Below are positions 9,944 through 24,900 of a stretch of DNA of 64,000 bases, in pieces. Positions within the stretch are counted from its first letter, which is position 1, and each line of letters starts with the position of its first letter. This DNA is from Ostrinia nubilalis (Eukaryota; Arthropoda; Insecta; Lepidoptera; Crambidae). The notes beneath the pieces were generated by a model, which worked only from the letters and a program-made list of their open reading frames with translations, ran no database searches and was not told the origin of the DNA. The stretch spans positions 8,246,001 through 8,310,000 of the forward strand of contig NC_087104.1 of the NCBI RefSeq assembly GCF_963855985.1, written 5' to 3'. The position numbers and the translations under genes are program-made.

Positions 9944-12900
9944 CTGTGAAAAAAAATGGTTGTATAGTTTTACAAAATTATTGAATGCCTACTAATAAAA
10001 CTGTAATCTGTATATGTACAGGAAAGTATTGTATCTCAATTTGTTAAATACAGTTAGCGACGCGTGGTGGAAGCGAGACCTCGGCTGTAAATTAATACTT
10101 CCTGGAAATAATATGTTTTAAGAAATAAACCAAATATCATGTTTGTAACATGATAGCATGTGTCTTGAAAGCAAGAATTTACTAGTAACACCATCAAGCA
10201 AGACAGATTTCCTAGATGTAGGCATATGAAGCCCTTCTTCTGGAGGCGACAGGTTTGCTTTTGAATGGAACTCTTGAGATTGATCTACTTCATTTCATTA
10301 GTTAGACCTAAAAGCTTATGTACCTATTTTTAATTCAAAGCTCAAATCAAGTATACCTGTATTTGTAGATAGATATGGTACAAGTACAGTCAACGTTAAA
10401 TAGTTCGTGACACTCAAAGTAGGTAGCCGAAAAGTTCGCAACACGTCTTTGTTACATACACCCGTATTCACAAACGATACTTACCTTTGCAAAGCAGCAA
10501 CGCTATGCGAAATGAGACATTTCTCAATGCGTTCCATATGACAAGCCTTTCAATTCATAAACAATACTTAAACCACAGAATAATAATAAGTACTACGTAC
10601 AGAAGTTTTACTTCGCGAAGGCATTTAAAAAAATGTATGCTCAATGTCATTAACAATATGGTGTAATTTAGCTTGTCTCAAGAGTCAAGCAAGTTTGTCA
10701 GAAGTTTTGTTGACAAACGTCAGTGATCGGTACTGCGCCGAAGCTATAGGGCTGACTTCGGTAAAATGATGTGACGTGAGGTGCCAATCTGCAGAAAATG
10801 GCGGAGGAAATACATGATTTAGCATGAATTATCATGAATAATATTAACTACTTATTTACCTCTCAGTGTCTTCAGGCAACTTAAAAAAGTACATTCTGTG
10901 TTTTTATTATTATTTAGGCAGTTAAATACTGCACAGTATTTAGTACACCATTTTCTTTATTTTTTTCCATCATACACAAGAATACGCGTGCGTGAGTCAA
11001 TGTTCGCTCGTATGTGAGGCCTTGTCGAATAGTACTCTTGTAGGGGGCAATCGTGCGTGTTTTGTTTTCGATGTAAACTCGCGGAGATGAACAGGCCTGC
11101 TTAAACGACCCTTGACTATGCAAAACATAGAGAAAAGTAATACATAGGAAATAGAGAACCCTCTCTGTCAAATTTTCGAACCTACTAATTGACAGCCTGG
11201 TGTTAAATTCCCTGTACTTAACCTACGTACGTAACGCCAGGGTTGCCAACTCTACGTATTTTTACGTAGATCTACGTATTTTAAGCCTTCCTTGCAAACC
11301 TACGAACTTTAGTCCCAGAATCTACGTATTTTCTATCAAATTTGCAAAATAGGCTGAATGGGCATCGCTTCCTTTACTTTCGCGAAAAATTTCGATCATG
11401 GTTCCGATCACGGTTATTTGGCATGTGGCAAAAGTCGGAACTAATGTTATTTTGACATTTCCCCATAGAAAAAATGCTGTACAGCGCCCCCCTGTAAATA
11501 AATGTCATTGATCCTTGATCTGTGAGTCTCATAGAGTTATAACTCTATGGTGGGTCTAGACAAAGTGCAAATTATAATCGCAAACCAGTCGAAAAGTGGT
11601 CGAAAAGCCCCTTTTTTGTATGGAGTTTTGACGGATTCGATTTTCGATTCGATCAAAAAGTGCGTTTTGTCTAGGGGGGCTGGGTCTAGATAAAGTGCAC
11701 TTTTTGATCGAATCGAAAATCGAATCCGTCAAAACTCCATACAAAAAAAGGCTTTTCGACTGGTTTGCGATTAAAATGTGCATTTTGTCTAGACCCACTG
11801 ATATGAAATTTGAAATGTGACGTGACGTGACAGTGTGTAAACCGTCAAACGGTCAAAGTGAATCTTCACTATAAAAATATTTCGAACTAAGATTGTGCTA
11901 AGATTTCGAAGGTGTTGTTGTATTTCGATATTTTTCAACTTCCTTCCTTCTTTCCAACAAATATAATTATGTATAAATTTAATTTGTCTGAAAATGATAC
12001 TCAATAAAAGTGTACTTTACTACTTTTAGGGTAATATAAATTGTCGTTTTATTACTTTTACCTACCCCTACTCTCTTCATTTCACTCAGAAAAAAAAAGT
12101 ACGTAGATCTACGTATTTTCTATATGGAAATTGTACCATTTCTACGTAATTTTCTAATCTGTCCTACGACTTTTTCAAAATCCGAGTTGGCAACACTGCG
12201 TAACGCTCACATACATACATAGTACACGCACACATACATACATAAAGTCCACGCACACATACACACAGTTCACGCACACATAGGCCCTCATAACCTTCAA
12301 AGAATTATTGTTTTTATGATGTACAATGTAGAATTTTTTCAAATCCATTATTTTGAAAATATTTATCTTTATGGTGTACGTATTGTATTATTTTCAAAAC
12401 AATGGATTTGGAAAAATTCTACATTGCACATGGAAATGCAAATAAGTAAACAAAAACTTTTGAATTTAATAATTTTACTTTATTTATGAACACACATAAT
12501 ATTATACACCAAAAGCGTCTTTTCGCAAAGTTTTCAACAACACTAAAAAAGCATTTGCACATTGAGAAAACTCAGATCACTTGTGAACATAACAGAAAGT
12601 TTCTTCGCGATTCACGAAGGAACGAACAAAACTCCGATGAACCAGAACAGCAGCAGGTACGAAGGAATGAACTTGAATTTGACTCGACGACTCTTCAATA
12701 CTTTAATAGGGCCACAGAAAACTTAAATGATGGCTAAGAAAACAAGAATGCATTTAACATAACAAAAACAACACCGGCCATTTTGGAGGAAAAACAAAGT
12801 TGCCATATGTTAAATAGTAATTTCTACTACTCTATTATGTAAATTATAACAAAAATGTCAATGTTCAGTTTTAAATTAAAACAAATTAATTTCATTTAAA

Positions 12901-15900
12901 AAAAGTTTTCACATTGTAATTAACAATATTCTCAAATATATTTTAATTAAGAAAAAAATGAAAATATGAAGGAAACAGGAGCAGCGACATCTAGAGCGTT
13001 TTAGGGTAGTTAAAAAGTATTTGAATTTATTCACCGATGTCGCTGTTTGGAAGCAAGTTTCACTTCGATGACCGTTGTATGGAAGTTTCCACACCCTGAT
13101 GCAAAATCAGAGTGTTGAATAGAGTTCTGTGATTGGTTCGCTTATGTTACGCACTTCACTCCGCTAACTGACATGACATTCCTGTCATTCAAACGGTGCA
13201 ACCACAGATATGGATTAGAGTAGATACAGCAAGTTGCTAGTCAAAGCGTGCCATTCCGATATGTCCAAATGGACATACATGGTCGAGTGATGTTCATGTA
13301 ATCCGATTACAACAATCGGATACGATGATTTTACGAGGACAGTAGTACGAACACGGTAGAGAGAAGAAATTATTTACGGATTGAGAATTGCAATTAACAG
13401 CAACCAGTAACAAATATGTAATTAATTAGAATAAAGTAGCAGTAGAAGAATTATAAAACAAGTTAGATCAGTGATCGCGGAAGACAGAGTGCACTGTATA
13501 ACGTCGAAATATACAAATCAAGAAGTTAGGTCAGTGATCGCAGTATTCGCTGGGTGCGAAGTACTAGGTGGGGGTAACATAATCTATCGCAGCGCTCATG
13601 GTGGTCAAAAGTAGAAATAATGTAAGCTCTGTCATCTGTCAATGGCATAGCTATTCTACATAATACATTAATATCATTAATTAATCGCATGAAAAGGGTC
13701 CTACTGGGAACTTAAATAAAAGAGTGGACTGTATTCCGATAGGGCTGGTTTAATATCCGTTTACAATTTGGAAATAACTAGACTATACAACGTGGTAGTA
13801 CAAAAATGAGTTACAGTAGTTGTTGTGCACAGATGTTTGCCTTATGATGAGAGCATGAATTATTGAACTCTGCCCTTGTTTTGTTCTTAATTCTTCTACA
13901 TCTCGGACTTGTCCAGCCAATACCAACAACTTTCCTTTAAATACGGTTTGTGGTTGGAATTTTATACTGTAACACTCACAAACACGGTCTTCAAAACAAT
14001 ACTCATTTCGATCTGAAAACGATATTTAATTTATTACTAGCGATACAGGAACATTTAAATATATTTACTGTTATATAATGCAACCGTTAAAGTAGCCTTT
14101 TCTTTTTGTTTTACAGTAAAACTACAACTATAAATGAAGTAAACAAACCCTGACACAATCAAAATTAAATACACTTTTTGGACTTACCTCATTTGATTTA
14201 AATGACCAAAATGATTTCAAGACCTTTTTTCCACCCAAATCGTGGTATCGCAACAATTTATTAGTCAAAAATATTTGTTATTTTTTCATTTCGATATTTT
14301 TTCACAAATAAACGATCTAAATGTCAATGTGACAGAGCCCACAAAGTTGTGGACGATAGTTGGCGCTGTAATCGTGCACAGAGCTAATACACTATTACTA
14401 GTCTATGTATACGACGCCCGAGATTTTGTCGTTTAGAAATATCTTCAAAACTAGGTACCTGACTTAGCTTTATGAAAGAAAACGTATTGGCAAAACTACG
14501 TATTTTTACATTTATTAAAAATAAAAAGCTTGAGTAAAATAGTATTTATTTTATGAAACTAGGTCATTTACTTACTAGGATATTTAAAAGTATGGAATTA
14601 AGTATGAATTACTAGTAGTACTATTTAACATAATGGAATAACGATCATTACTTTCATAAACATTAGGCACAACAAAAATATTATTTGCAAATTAATAATG
14701 TAGAATTGTAGAATAACGTCTACCGCTACAAAATTATTTTAATCCACAGTCAGACTAGCTATAAATTTAACAAAATATCAGTTTTATCGGAATTAATTAA
14801 TTTTTGAATCAAGTCACACGATATCATTCGATGACTTTGCGAATGCAGTACGATGATACGATTACTTTTACGTTGCGGCAATCACTAAAATTCGCTAAAA
14901 TGACACTAATGACGTTTAAAAAGTGGCACGCTCGGCTTCATACAATTTTTGACACATGCTGCATCTATCCATATCTGTGGGTGCAACGGTTTATAAGTGT
15001 CTTTATTTTGTGGATTTGTGAATTAAATAATATAAATAAATATGGATAAAACTACAACTATCAGGTTAGTATGAATATTTCGATTAATTAATAATAGTGA
15101 AAATCATGTTTCAATCATTATTTTTCAGATAAAAAAGCTGCCGTTTTCTTCTTCCGAAAGAGAGCTGCTGATTGTAGCTTAATAAGAGAAAGGCCTATTA
15201 TTGAAGACAAGCATATTATTATCCTCTCTAAAATATCGAGTTGACGAAGCAGGCCTGGGAAACTCTAACAATGGCTTACAATTCTCAACCATATTTTATG
15301 TTTCACAAAGGCTCACACATCAACTGAAAAGCTGCTGGAATAATTTAAAGACCCAAAGAATGAAAGAACTTTCTCAGGAATCAATCAAACGTTCTCAACA
15401 CCCACTAGTAAGTAATGTTTTTAAAATATATAGTACGTAGATTTATGAGGAATAACTAAGCAGAATATACTCAAAGGAATAAAATTCATAATTTGCTTTT
15501 CAGGTAGGTATCAAGAAATTAAGATTAGTAGTAGCAAGAATGAAGATTAAGACAGAAACAAGAATCAAACGCACCACATTGAATAATATACAACAAGACC
15601 AGGCTTTGCACGAGTTGGGGCTACAAAGAGAAAAAATATTGATAGAAAGAGAAAACAATTTGTTAGAACATGAAAAAAAGCTTTATGATTTACAAATACA
15701 TAAAATTAAATTAGACATTGAAGATTGATGAAATAAAACTTTATTAAAAAATTTGTTTTATTTGCCACTAGCAACTGATACATTATGTAGGTGGCACTGG
15801 AAGGCCTCCTCGCAGTTAATTTCCTCAGGTCTTCTTTTATCAGTGGTAAAAGTATGAAAAGTACCCCATCATTGGAAAACCTAAACTAAATTCGTCTGAA

Positions 15901-18900
15901 TTGTAATAATCAAAGGGATTTTGGGAATCCCGTATCACTTTTCTGGTACTTATTCTACTTTGCTCATTGATATAATTATCAAATTCTTCTTCACTACTGT
16001 AATCCATTGTAAGATAATATTAATCGAATACAACCATAAATAAAGCAAACAAACCTCAAAAACGAGAATAACCTAAAAATTTTGACGTAAATAGACACTA
16101 TGCGTTGCGTAATACAGCTCCCTGGCTACCTTAGCTTTGCGTTCATTCTAAGGGACGCATAGTGCTTGTCACCACTGAAGTATCGTCTATGAATAGGTTT
16201 TTGGGACCCTGTGCATCCACGCGCACTATGAGGCCTCAAAGTAATGTTTGTGAATACGGGTGATAGTCTTGTCAGCTTTTTGGACACTTTGGGTGTCACG
16301 AACTATTTGACGCTGACTGTACCTAGAATATGTAAGTGAGCTGCCACACTGGTGGATTGCAAGCGGTTTCAAAGCGGAGCGGTGACGAGGCGGAAACGTT
16401 GCGCAAACGGCGCACTATGGATCGAAATTGCGATTTATGGACATAGCGATTTTTTTCACAATTTCTATTTGAAAAAATTACCTATCGATAGGTTACGTTA
16501 TTCTGATGAATAAATGCTGCACAAGTTTTTCTCTAAAATCAATAGTTTGGCTGGAAAAAAATATTTTCCATTTTCGTTGTATGGAATGAAACATAAAGTG
16601 GTCGATTTCGACTAAGCCTTGACAGATCTTGCTTTGAAACTACTTGAGCCTTGTTTTATGGCTTGTTGACTATAATCCTACGCAATCAGCGCGCGCCCAA
16701 AGTTGCCCGTTCATAAGTTATGAGGTTCTGAAAATTTTTAAAAAAGTAAGTAAAAGTGACTTTTTTTTGGAATATCTTTAAAGATTTAACGAAAATATAA
16801 AGATTCTATACGTTAATAATGTGAATTAACCTTAAATTACTGCTAAAAACACATTTTCATAAAATTAAAAGGAATAAAATCAGCGATATTTTTTTCACAA
16901 TTTCTGTTTGAAAAAAAAAACCTATCGATAGGGTATGTTATTCTGATGTATAAATATTATGAAACGTTTTTCTCTAAAACCAATAGTTTGGCTGGAAAAA
17001 AATATTTTCCATTTTCGTTGTATGGAATGAAACATAAAGTGGTCGATTTCGACTAAGCCTTGACAGATTTTGCTTTGAATCTACTTGAGCCTTGATCTAT
17101 GGCTTGTTGACTATAATCCTACACTAACAGCGCGCGCACAAAGTTGCCCGTTCAGAAGTTATGAGGTTCCGAAAAATGAAAATTAAAGTAAGTAAAGTAT
17201 CTTTTTTTGGGACATATCTTTAAAGATTCAACTAAAACATGAAAATTCTATACTTTAGTAATGTAATTAACCTTTCTCTTGTCGTCTTATCTAAAGAAAA
17301 GTCAATTAAGTCAAACAAGAAAAGAAAAATCTAAAGTGCGCCATCGCGCACGCGGGCTACACGCGTTGATTTAGCCGAACCTTTACAATGTCCGATGTCA
17401 AGGTTGACCTGGCCTTGAGTGAGGCTAATGAGCTGTATCAATCATAGCGGAAAATTACTCTGTACCGCAGTCCGTAACATAATACGAAGGGTTTGCGTCT
17501 TTAGCAATAGTTTAGGACAAAACAAGACCCCGTCTGGGTCTTGTATAGGCTCTAATACGTTCTGACCCAAATGTTAATATGTAGAGTTTACATGGCCCTC
17601 TTCAACAACTTGGAACAATAAATCATGAACTAGAAAACCAGCTAAATTAAACATGCTTGAGCCTTACATCCTCAGGTAACAGACTTATTTAAAAAAAACT
17701 GATGATTCTTTCAATCAAAACTCATAAGTCAAAACTACTTTTACCTGATTTTTGCAGTCAAAAGTGGTTTTGGCCGGTTATGAGTTTTGACAGTAACATT
17801 ATATTTCTATTAAATTAGGGAAAATATCAGCTCAAGAACACTCCAATTAGGGAATCAAGTTCATGCTATACACCCACGTACGGACGACGATACATATCAA
17901 CCTGAGCGCTATGGCATCTTACTTTGTGATTATTATGTTGTAACAATCAACGTCAAAAACTTGTAATTAATGCACTGAACAGTTTGACTATTTTTTTTCT
18001 ATTACTACTCGATAAGGTCAATATACCTAATTTTAATTTTTCGGAACCTCATAACTTCTGAACGGGCAACTTTGTGCGCGCGCTGTTAGTGTAGGATTAT
18101 AGTCAACAAGCCATAGATCAAGGCTCAAGTAGATTCAAAGCAAAATCTGTCAAGGCTTAGTCGAAATCGACCACTTTATGTTTCATTCCATACAACGAAA
18201 ATGGAAAATATTTTTTTCCAGCCAAACTATTGGTTATAGAGAAAAACGTTTCATAATATTTATACATCAGAATAACATACCCTATCGATAGGTATTTTTT
18301 TCAAACAGAAATTGTGAAAAAAATATCGCCGATTTTATTCCTTTTAATTTTATTAAAATGTGTTTTTAGCAGTAATTTAAGGTTAATTCACATTATTAAC
18401 GTATAGAATCATTATATTTTCGTTAAATCTTTAAAGATATTCCAAAAAAAAGTCACTTTTACTTACTTTTTTAAAAATTTTCAGAACCTCATAACTTATG
18501 AACGGGCAACTTTGGGCGCGCGCTGATTGCGTAGGATTATAGTCAACAAGCCATAAAACAAGGCTCAAGTAGTTTCAAAGCAAGATCTGTCAAGGCTTAG
18601 TCGAAATCGACCACTTTATGTTCCATTCCATACAACGAAAATGGAAAATATTTTTTTCCAGCCAAACTATTGGTTTTAGAGAAAAACTTGTGCAGCATTT
18701 ATTCATCAGAATAACGTAACCTATCGATAGGTAATTTTTTCAAATAGAAATTGTGAAAAAAATAGCTATGTCCATAAATCGCAATTTCGATCCATAGTGC
18801 GGCGGCGCCTTCGCCGCTCCGCTTTGAAACCGCTTGCAATCCACCGGTGTGGCAAGGCCCTAATGTAGACGAGCCAAATCTGACATGTTTATGTGAAATA

Positions 18901-21900
18901 GTTTTTGAGTTATTAGGGGGTCAAAAGTGGCTCCAAATGGTTTGTGTAATATTACACACGGTGCTGCTCTGTTCTGTTACTTAAACTTGGCAGGACACGC
19001 TACCGCGTGTCTCGATAGCTTACCTGGAGCGATGCCTGTGGCGCGACCGCGAGCGGCGCGAGCGATGGCGGGAGCGCGACCGCGAGCGCTTGGTGCGGTG
19101 CCGCGAGCGCGAGCGCCGCGACCGGGACCGCGAGCGCCGGCGGGAGCGGGAGCGGGAACGAGTTCTGTAGCCAATTAAAATGTATTAGGGACTGCCTGCT
19201 ATCTGTACAGTATTTTGTGTAAACTTGCAGTCATTGGTAGAGATGAACCGGATATCCGGTAACTATCCGGTAGGCTGGATATCCGGCCATATATTACTAT
19301 CCGGCCGGATACCGGATAGTAACTCACTATCCGGCCGGATACCGGATATTAAAAAACTACGACTATTTCCTATTAATCTTTGAAGTAAACATCAATAAAA
19401 TGGCTTATAGATAATGACGGCTTTTATTTAAAGTCCAAAAAGTTACAAAAAGCCGTATTAAGGCCTTTTAAAAAACTAATTTCGTTTTCTGGTCTATTCA
19501 CTCTAATGACGAATACATAAATAGTAATTATGTATCTGTTAAGTCGAAATACATATTGCCAAATAAAATAGGCGATATTTTGTTCACTGATGGTCTGATG
19601 TCATGATGCAAGTGAACTAATTTAATTTTCGCTATTCAATCACACACTCACGATGTCAACCGAAATCGCCCAAATTGATCTGCCCCCTAGACAAGTGGCA
19701 AAATCTGACTTTTTGTTCGGACTGATTCGATTTTAGAAAAGTGTGACTAGTCTAGTCTACTATTAGACCCACTGATCGCGTTCAAAGCACTTGTGCGGCG
19801 CTAAACTCGTCACGACATGCAACGAGACAATGGGCCAACTATCCGGCCGCCGGATATCCGGCTATCCGGCCTAGCAGCTGGCCGGATATCCGGTATCCGG
19901 TATCCGGCCAAACAACTATCCGTTTCATCTCTAGTCATTGGACACTGGGCCATGTACTTGAGTTATTGGACACTTATTTAAACGCAGCATTTCTTTTTCA
20001 ACAACTAAGAGATTCTGATTCTGACTTATGGACTTAACCTCTCAGCCCCCAAGCGGTAGCCGGCTACCGCGTAACAATTGATTACATGTTGTGTCTAGAT
20101 TCGCGGAGTTTGAAGGATTAAAAGGGTGTTGTCATGTACCCCACTTGGGGGTAGATCTGAAAAACCAGTCTGGACACGTCAGGTGAGTCAGCACGCGTGC
20201 TCTCCCGGTATTCCCGAATATCTACGTATACAATATTGGCGACGAGTGTAAAACAGTGTAAAATTGCGTAATAGTGCATAAACAACAAATTAATAATATT
20301 TGTAAAGTGAAAAGTGCAAAAATGGTGGTAAAGTTTGGTGAGTTTGATGTAGCACATGGCTGTTGGGAAAATTACATCACTAGGTTTGGGTACTGCCTGG
20401 AAGCCAGTGAAGTGAAGGAAGACGAGAAAAAGAAAGCGAATTTACTTGCGGTATGTGGCCCTGATTTATTTGATTTAATATCGTCATTGGTTGCTCCTAA
20501 AAAAATAAGTGAGGTTACATTTTCAACTATAAAGACTTATTTAGACAATCATTTCCACCCAAAGCCAAATGAAATAGTGGAATCATTTAAATTTCACTCT
20601 AGAAATCAAGAAGACGGGGAAAAAATTAGAGATTATGTAGCAAGTTTGAGGAAATTGTCAATACACTGCAATTTTGAAAATGTCGACCGCACACTAAGAG
20701 ATCGATTGGTATGCGGGATCAGAGATAAAGATATTCAAAAGAAAATGTTACAACAAACGAGTTTGACATTCCAATTGGCTTGTGAAATTGCTTTGTCGCA
20801 TGAATCTGCCAATTGTGACTCTAACATTATCATTTTACCTAATACTAGTAAAGCTCCAACTCAAGTGTTTGAGGAACCCATGGACATTAATAAAATTTCA
20901 TATAAAAGAAGTGAAAAACAAAATTGTTTCCGGTGTGGTAAACAACACAAAGGAGAGTGTAGATTTAGATGGGTAAAATGTAATTTTTGTGACAAAACGG
21001 GACATATTGAGGCAGTATGTTTAAGCAAAAAGAAAAACAATAACATTAGGTCAGAATCAAATTGCAATGGTTTATATGAAATTCCAATCAACAGTATAAG
21101 ACAAGCCCGGGTGCCTGCATATATGGTCAATATATTTCTCAATGGTTGTAATATTGAAATGGAGGTAGACTCGGGGTGTGCATTTACATTAATCAGTGAA
21201 CCGACTGCCAGACTCATATGGAAAAATAAATTACCACAGTTCAGTAAGATAGACATATTGTTAAAAACATGGACAGATAACCAATTGAACATTCTTGGAA
21301 AAGTATTTGTACCTGTCAATTATAAAGGAATTGTTAAAAATTTACCGGTCATTATAGCCAAGGGGCAAGGACCCAGCTTAATAGGTAGGAATTGGTTTAG
21401 TGATCTGAATATTCAACTTGAGGGAATAAATAATATAAAAATAGATACACAAGATGTTAAACACATATTGGAAAAATATAAGGATATTTTTGAAGAGGGT
21501 CTAGGTAAATATACTGGACCAATTGTCAGTATTACACCTAAAGATGGGGCTACCCCAAAATTTCTTAAGTGTAGACCTATACCATTTGCGCTAAAAGAGA
21601 GAGTGTGTGCTGAAATAGACCGCTTGGTGGCACAGGAAGTGCTAGAACCTGTACCCCATTCTGATTGGGCTACCCCTATTGTGCCCGTTTTGAAATCAAA
21701 CGGGGGGGTGCGGCTATGTGGAGATTACAGATCAACAGTTAACATGGCAACGGACACTGATACATATCCACTGCCTACCCTAGATGAAGCATTCACACAT
21801 CTTCAAGGGGGGGTAGTTTTCAGTAAAATTGACTTAGAACAAGCGTATACACAGGTGCAAGTAGATGAGCCTACATCTTGTCTATTGACACTTAATACCC

Positions 21901-24900
21901 CTAAAGGTCTTTTCAAGGTAAAAAGACTTGCATTCGGTGTCAAAGCATGTCCAGGCATTTTTCAGCGACTTATGTCTTCCTTGCTAGCTGATATTCCTGG
22001 AGTGGCCGTACTATTAGACGATATAGTGGTGATGGGAACTAATGTCATGGAACACAATAAAAGACTCAATATGGTTTTGAAGAAATTACAACATGCTGGA
22101 TTAAGAGTTAATAAAAAGAAATGTCAATTTCTGGCGAGAAATATAAAATTTTTGGGTTATATGATCGATGAATCAGGAGTACACCCATGTAAAGATAAAA
22201 TTCAGACCATTGAAAACTTCAAAGCACCTCATAATGTTAAAGAGCTGCAAGCTTTTTTGGGGCTCTTAAACTTCTACGATAGGTTTCTACCCCATAAAGC
22301 TACTATAGCCGAACCCCTATACAAATTGTTACAGAGTGACATGAAATGGCATTGGAATAGCGGACATCAAAGGTCTTTTGAAAAGCTACGTACAATGTTA
22401 ACTAGTGAAGACACGCTGGTTCACTACGACCTCAAGAAAAAACTATTATTAACATGTGATGCATCTCAGTATGGGCTAGGAGCTGTATTGGAACATGAAA
22501 TGGAAGATGGCACTGTTAGACCCATCATGTTTGCTTCTAGAACTATGAATGTTCATGAAAGAAATTATGCACAAATAGACAAGGAGGCAGCAGCGATAAT
22601 ATTTGGGTTAAAGAAATTTCATCAGTTTATAAGTGGCAGGAAGGTTGTGATAAGGACCGATCATAAACCTTTGCTAGGATTATTTGATCCAAAACGACCA
22701 ATCCCAAATATTATTTCACCAAGAATGTTAAGATGGGCTCTATTATTAAATTCATATGACTATCAAATAGACTATGTTCAGGGCAAGAAACTTGGAAATG
22801 CTGATGCTCTAAGCCGCTGGCCTTCTACAGACCAAGGCAAAGTGGAAGAAGAATATTCAGGGGTACTATTTATCGAAGAAACTCCACTTGAGTTAGAATT
22901 CTCTGCAGATGAAGTGGCAAAATTGACGCTAAAGGATCCAAAATTAAGCAAAATATTATATTGGATACGAAATGGTTGGCCAAGTAAAGTAGAGACAGAA
23001 TACAAAGTATTTTGGCAAAAACGAGAGGAAATGTCTTCTTTTAAAAATTGTATTCTGTGGGGTAATAGAGTAGTATTGCCTGAAAAGATGAGAGCAAAAG
23101 TATTGGAGGAGTTGCATTCGAACCATGATGCTCTAGCTAGAAGCTATTTTTGGTGGCCAGCTATCGACAAAAATATAGAACAGATGATAAACCGTTGCAA
23201 TACTTGTGCAGAAAATAGAAACATGCCTAAGAAAGTTACACACAGTTGGATAAGACTAGATAAGCCATGGTCGAGGCTCCATATGGATTACGCAGGACCT
23301 TTTCAAGGGAAAACTTTTTTCATTCTAATTGATGCATTTTCAAAGTGGCCAGAAGTGAAGATAGTTCCTGATATGAGTAGTGGAACACTAATAAAAACAT
23401 TACGAGAAATATTTACAGAACAAGGGCTACCTGACACAGTTGTGAGTGACAATGGAAGATCATTCATTTCTGAGGAGTTTCAAAACTACTGCAAATCAAA
23501 TGGTATAAGACATGTTCTAGTTGCACCATATCACCCTGCCTCTAATGGACAGGCAGAACGCACTGTGCAAACCATTAAAAATAAACTTAAAAAACAATCA
23601 CCTGGATCTTGGCATATGAAACTTACATCAATGTTATATGGCCTACGAACAACGCCAAACAGCACCAACGATAAAACCCCGGCAGAATTATTAAATAACA
23701 GACATTTCAGAACCAAGTTTGACTACCTAAATCCTCTTACTTTCAAAGATAAACCACAGCTTGAAGAATTGGAAGAAAATGAAAGCAGGAATGTGAGGTC
23801 AGTAAAGGTTGGACAAACTGTTTATTTAAGGAATTATGGCAAAGGCCCCCAATGGATCAAAGGTGTGGTAGAGAAAAGAATAGGAATTTGTAGGTACTTA
23901 ATCCAATGGAATGGAAAATTGCTAAAAAGACACATAAACCAGATTCATCTATTTGGGGAAGAGAAAGGTGAAACAGAACCAGAACAACAAAGTGAAGAAA
24001 ATAAACTAAGGGAAGATGATGATGATGAGGAGGAGGAGACCATAGTTATACCCTCACCTTCAAAATGGGCAGATATTATAGGAGTATCAGGGCCACAGGA
24101 TATTGATGCTACACGGAGGATACAATATGAACAAACAGCACCTGAACAATATAAAAGGGCTCGCTCAGAATCAGCATCACCTCAACAGTCCCACAACAAA
24201 AAACCAAATTTGGACTTAACACATGAAGATGAAGAGGAAGATGAAGATCTAGGAAGTGAAGTGGACGATTAATTTAAATAGAAAAGTTTTTTAATGGTTT
24301 TAGATATTTATTTTTCTAAAAGAATACAATTATATTCACTTATAAGAAAAATACAGAATACACTTTATAATAAATAAGCAGCAAGTGCACGCAACAGACA
24401 AGCTCGTTTCATTTATGTATTAAATGAAACTAGGTACAGAAAATAATGAAGTTAAAATAAAATAATAACAAACCGCTCAAATGCTATATTTTTTCAAATT
24501 CAAGTGTAGTTTTATTCTTAACCTACCCACACTGCAACTACAAAACCAGCAACCTGCTTGGCTTCCATTACGTAACGCTCAACAGTTGCTATCACAGTTG
24601 CTATGTGACCGGTTTTTTTTTTTTTTTTTTTCCTACATTACAAGTAATAAAAACGCGAGAATGTGAATGAATGAATGTGCTCGTACAATGAACCAGATTG
24701 ATTTTTTTTTTTTTTTTTTTTTTTCACGAGAATTCTAAAAAGTGTTTTGTAATGTAGTGCTTTAATTTCTTTTTAAACGAGAAAAAAGATTGCGTATTTT
24801 TTATATCATTTGGCAGCCCGTTAAATAGTTGTGCCCCCTCGTACATTATATTTTTCTTGCCATAATTGGTTCTGGGTGACGGTAATTGAATATCGTAAGG

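Larger units (their letters stand above)
10459..16262. mobile_element. decayed PIF/Harbinger transposon, 5.8 kb
   Basis: Terminal inverted repeats CACCCGTATTCACAAAC / GTTTGTGAATACGGGTG, 3-bp target duplication ATA (10456-10458, 16263-16265). The short relative at 49838-49983 has the same ends and a TAA duplication. A broken Myb/SANT-like gene at 15042-15728 fits the second protein of Harbinger elements. No DDE transposase was recognised. It contains a hAT (11238-12198) and a solo-LTR-like insertion (13262-13732). Confidence 0.7.
10387..16319. mobile_element. TA-flanked mariner-type MITE (CAGTCARCG ends), split by a Harbinger insertion
   Basis: Ends are CAGTCAACGTTAAATAGTTC (left) and its complement at 16290-16319, flanked by TA. 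The same family occurs intact at 50320-50719. Only about 130 bp is MITE sequence; the rest is the nested element at 10459-16262. Confidence 0.75.

Noticed and set aside
18927..19178. Ala/Pro/Arg-rich ORFs around the RS exon
   Set aside because: Shifted readings of the GC-rich SREK1 RS exon.
20861..21319. Minus-strand ORFs within the gypsy gag-pol region
   Set aside because: Antisense shadows of an intact polyprotein frame.
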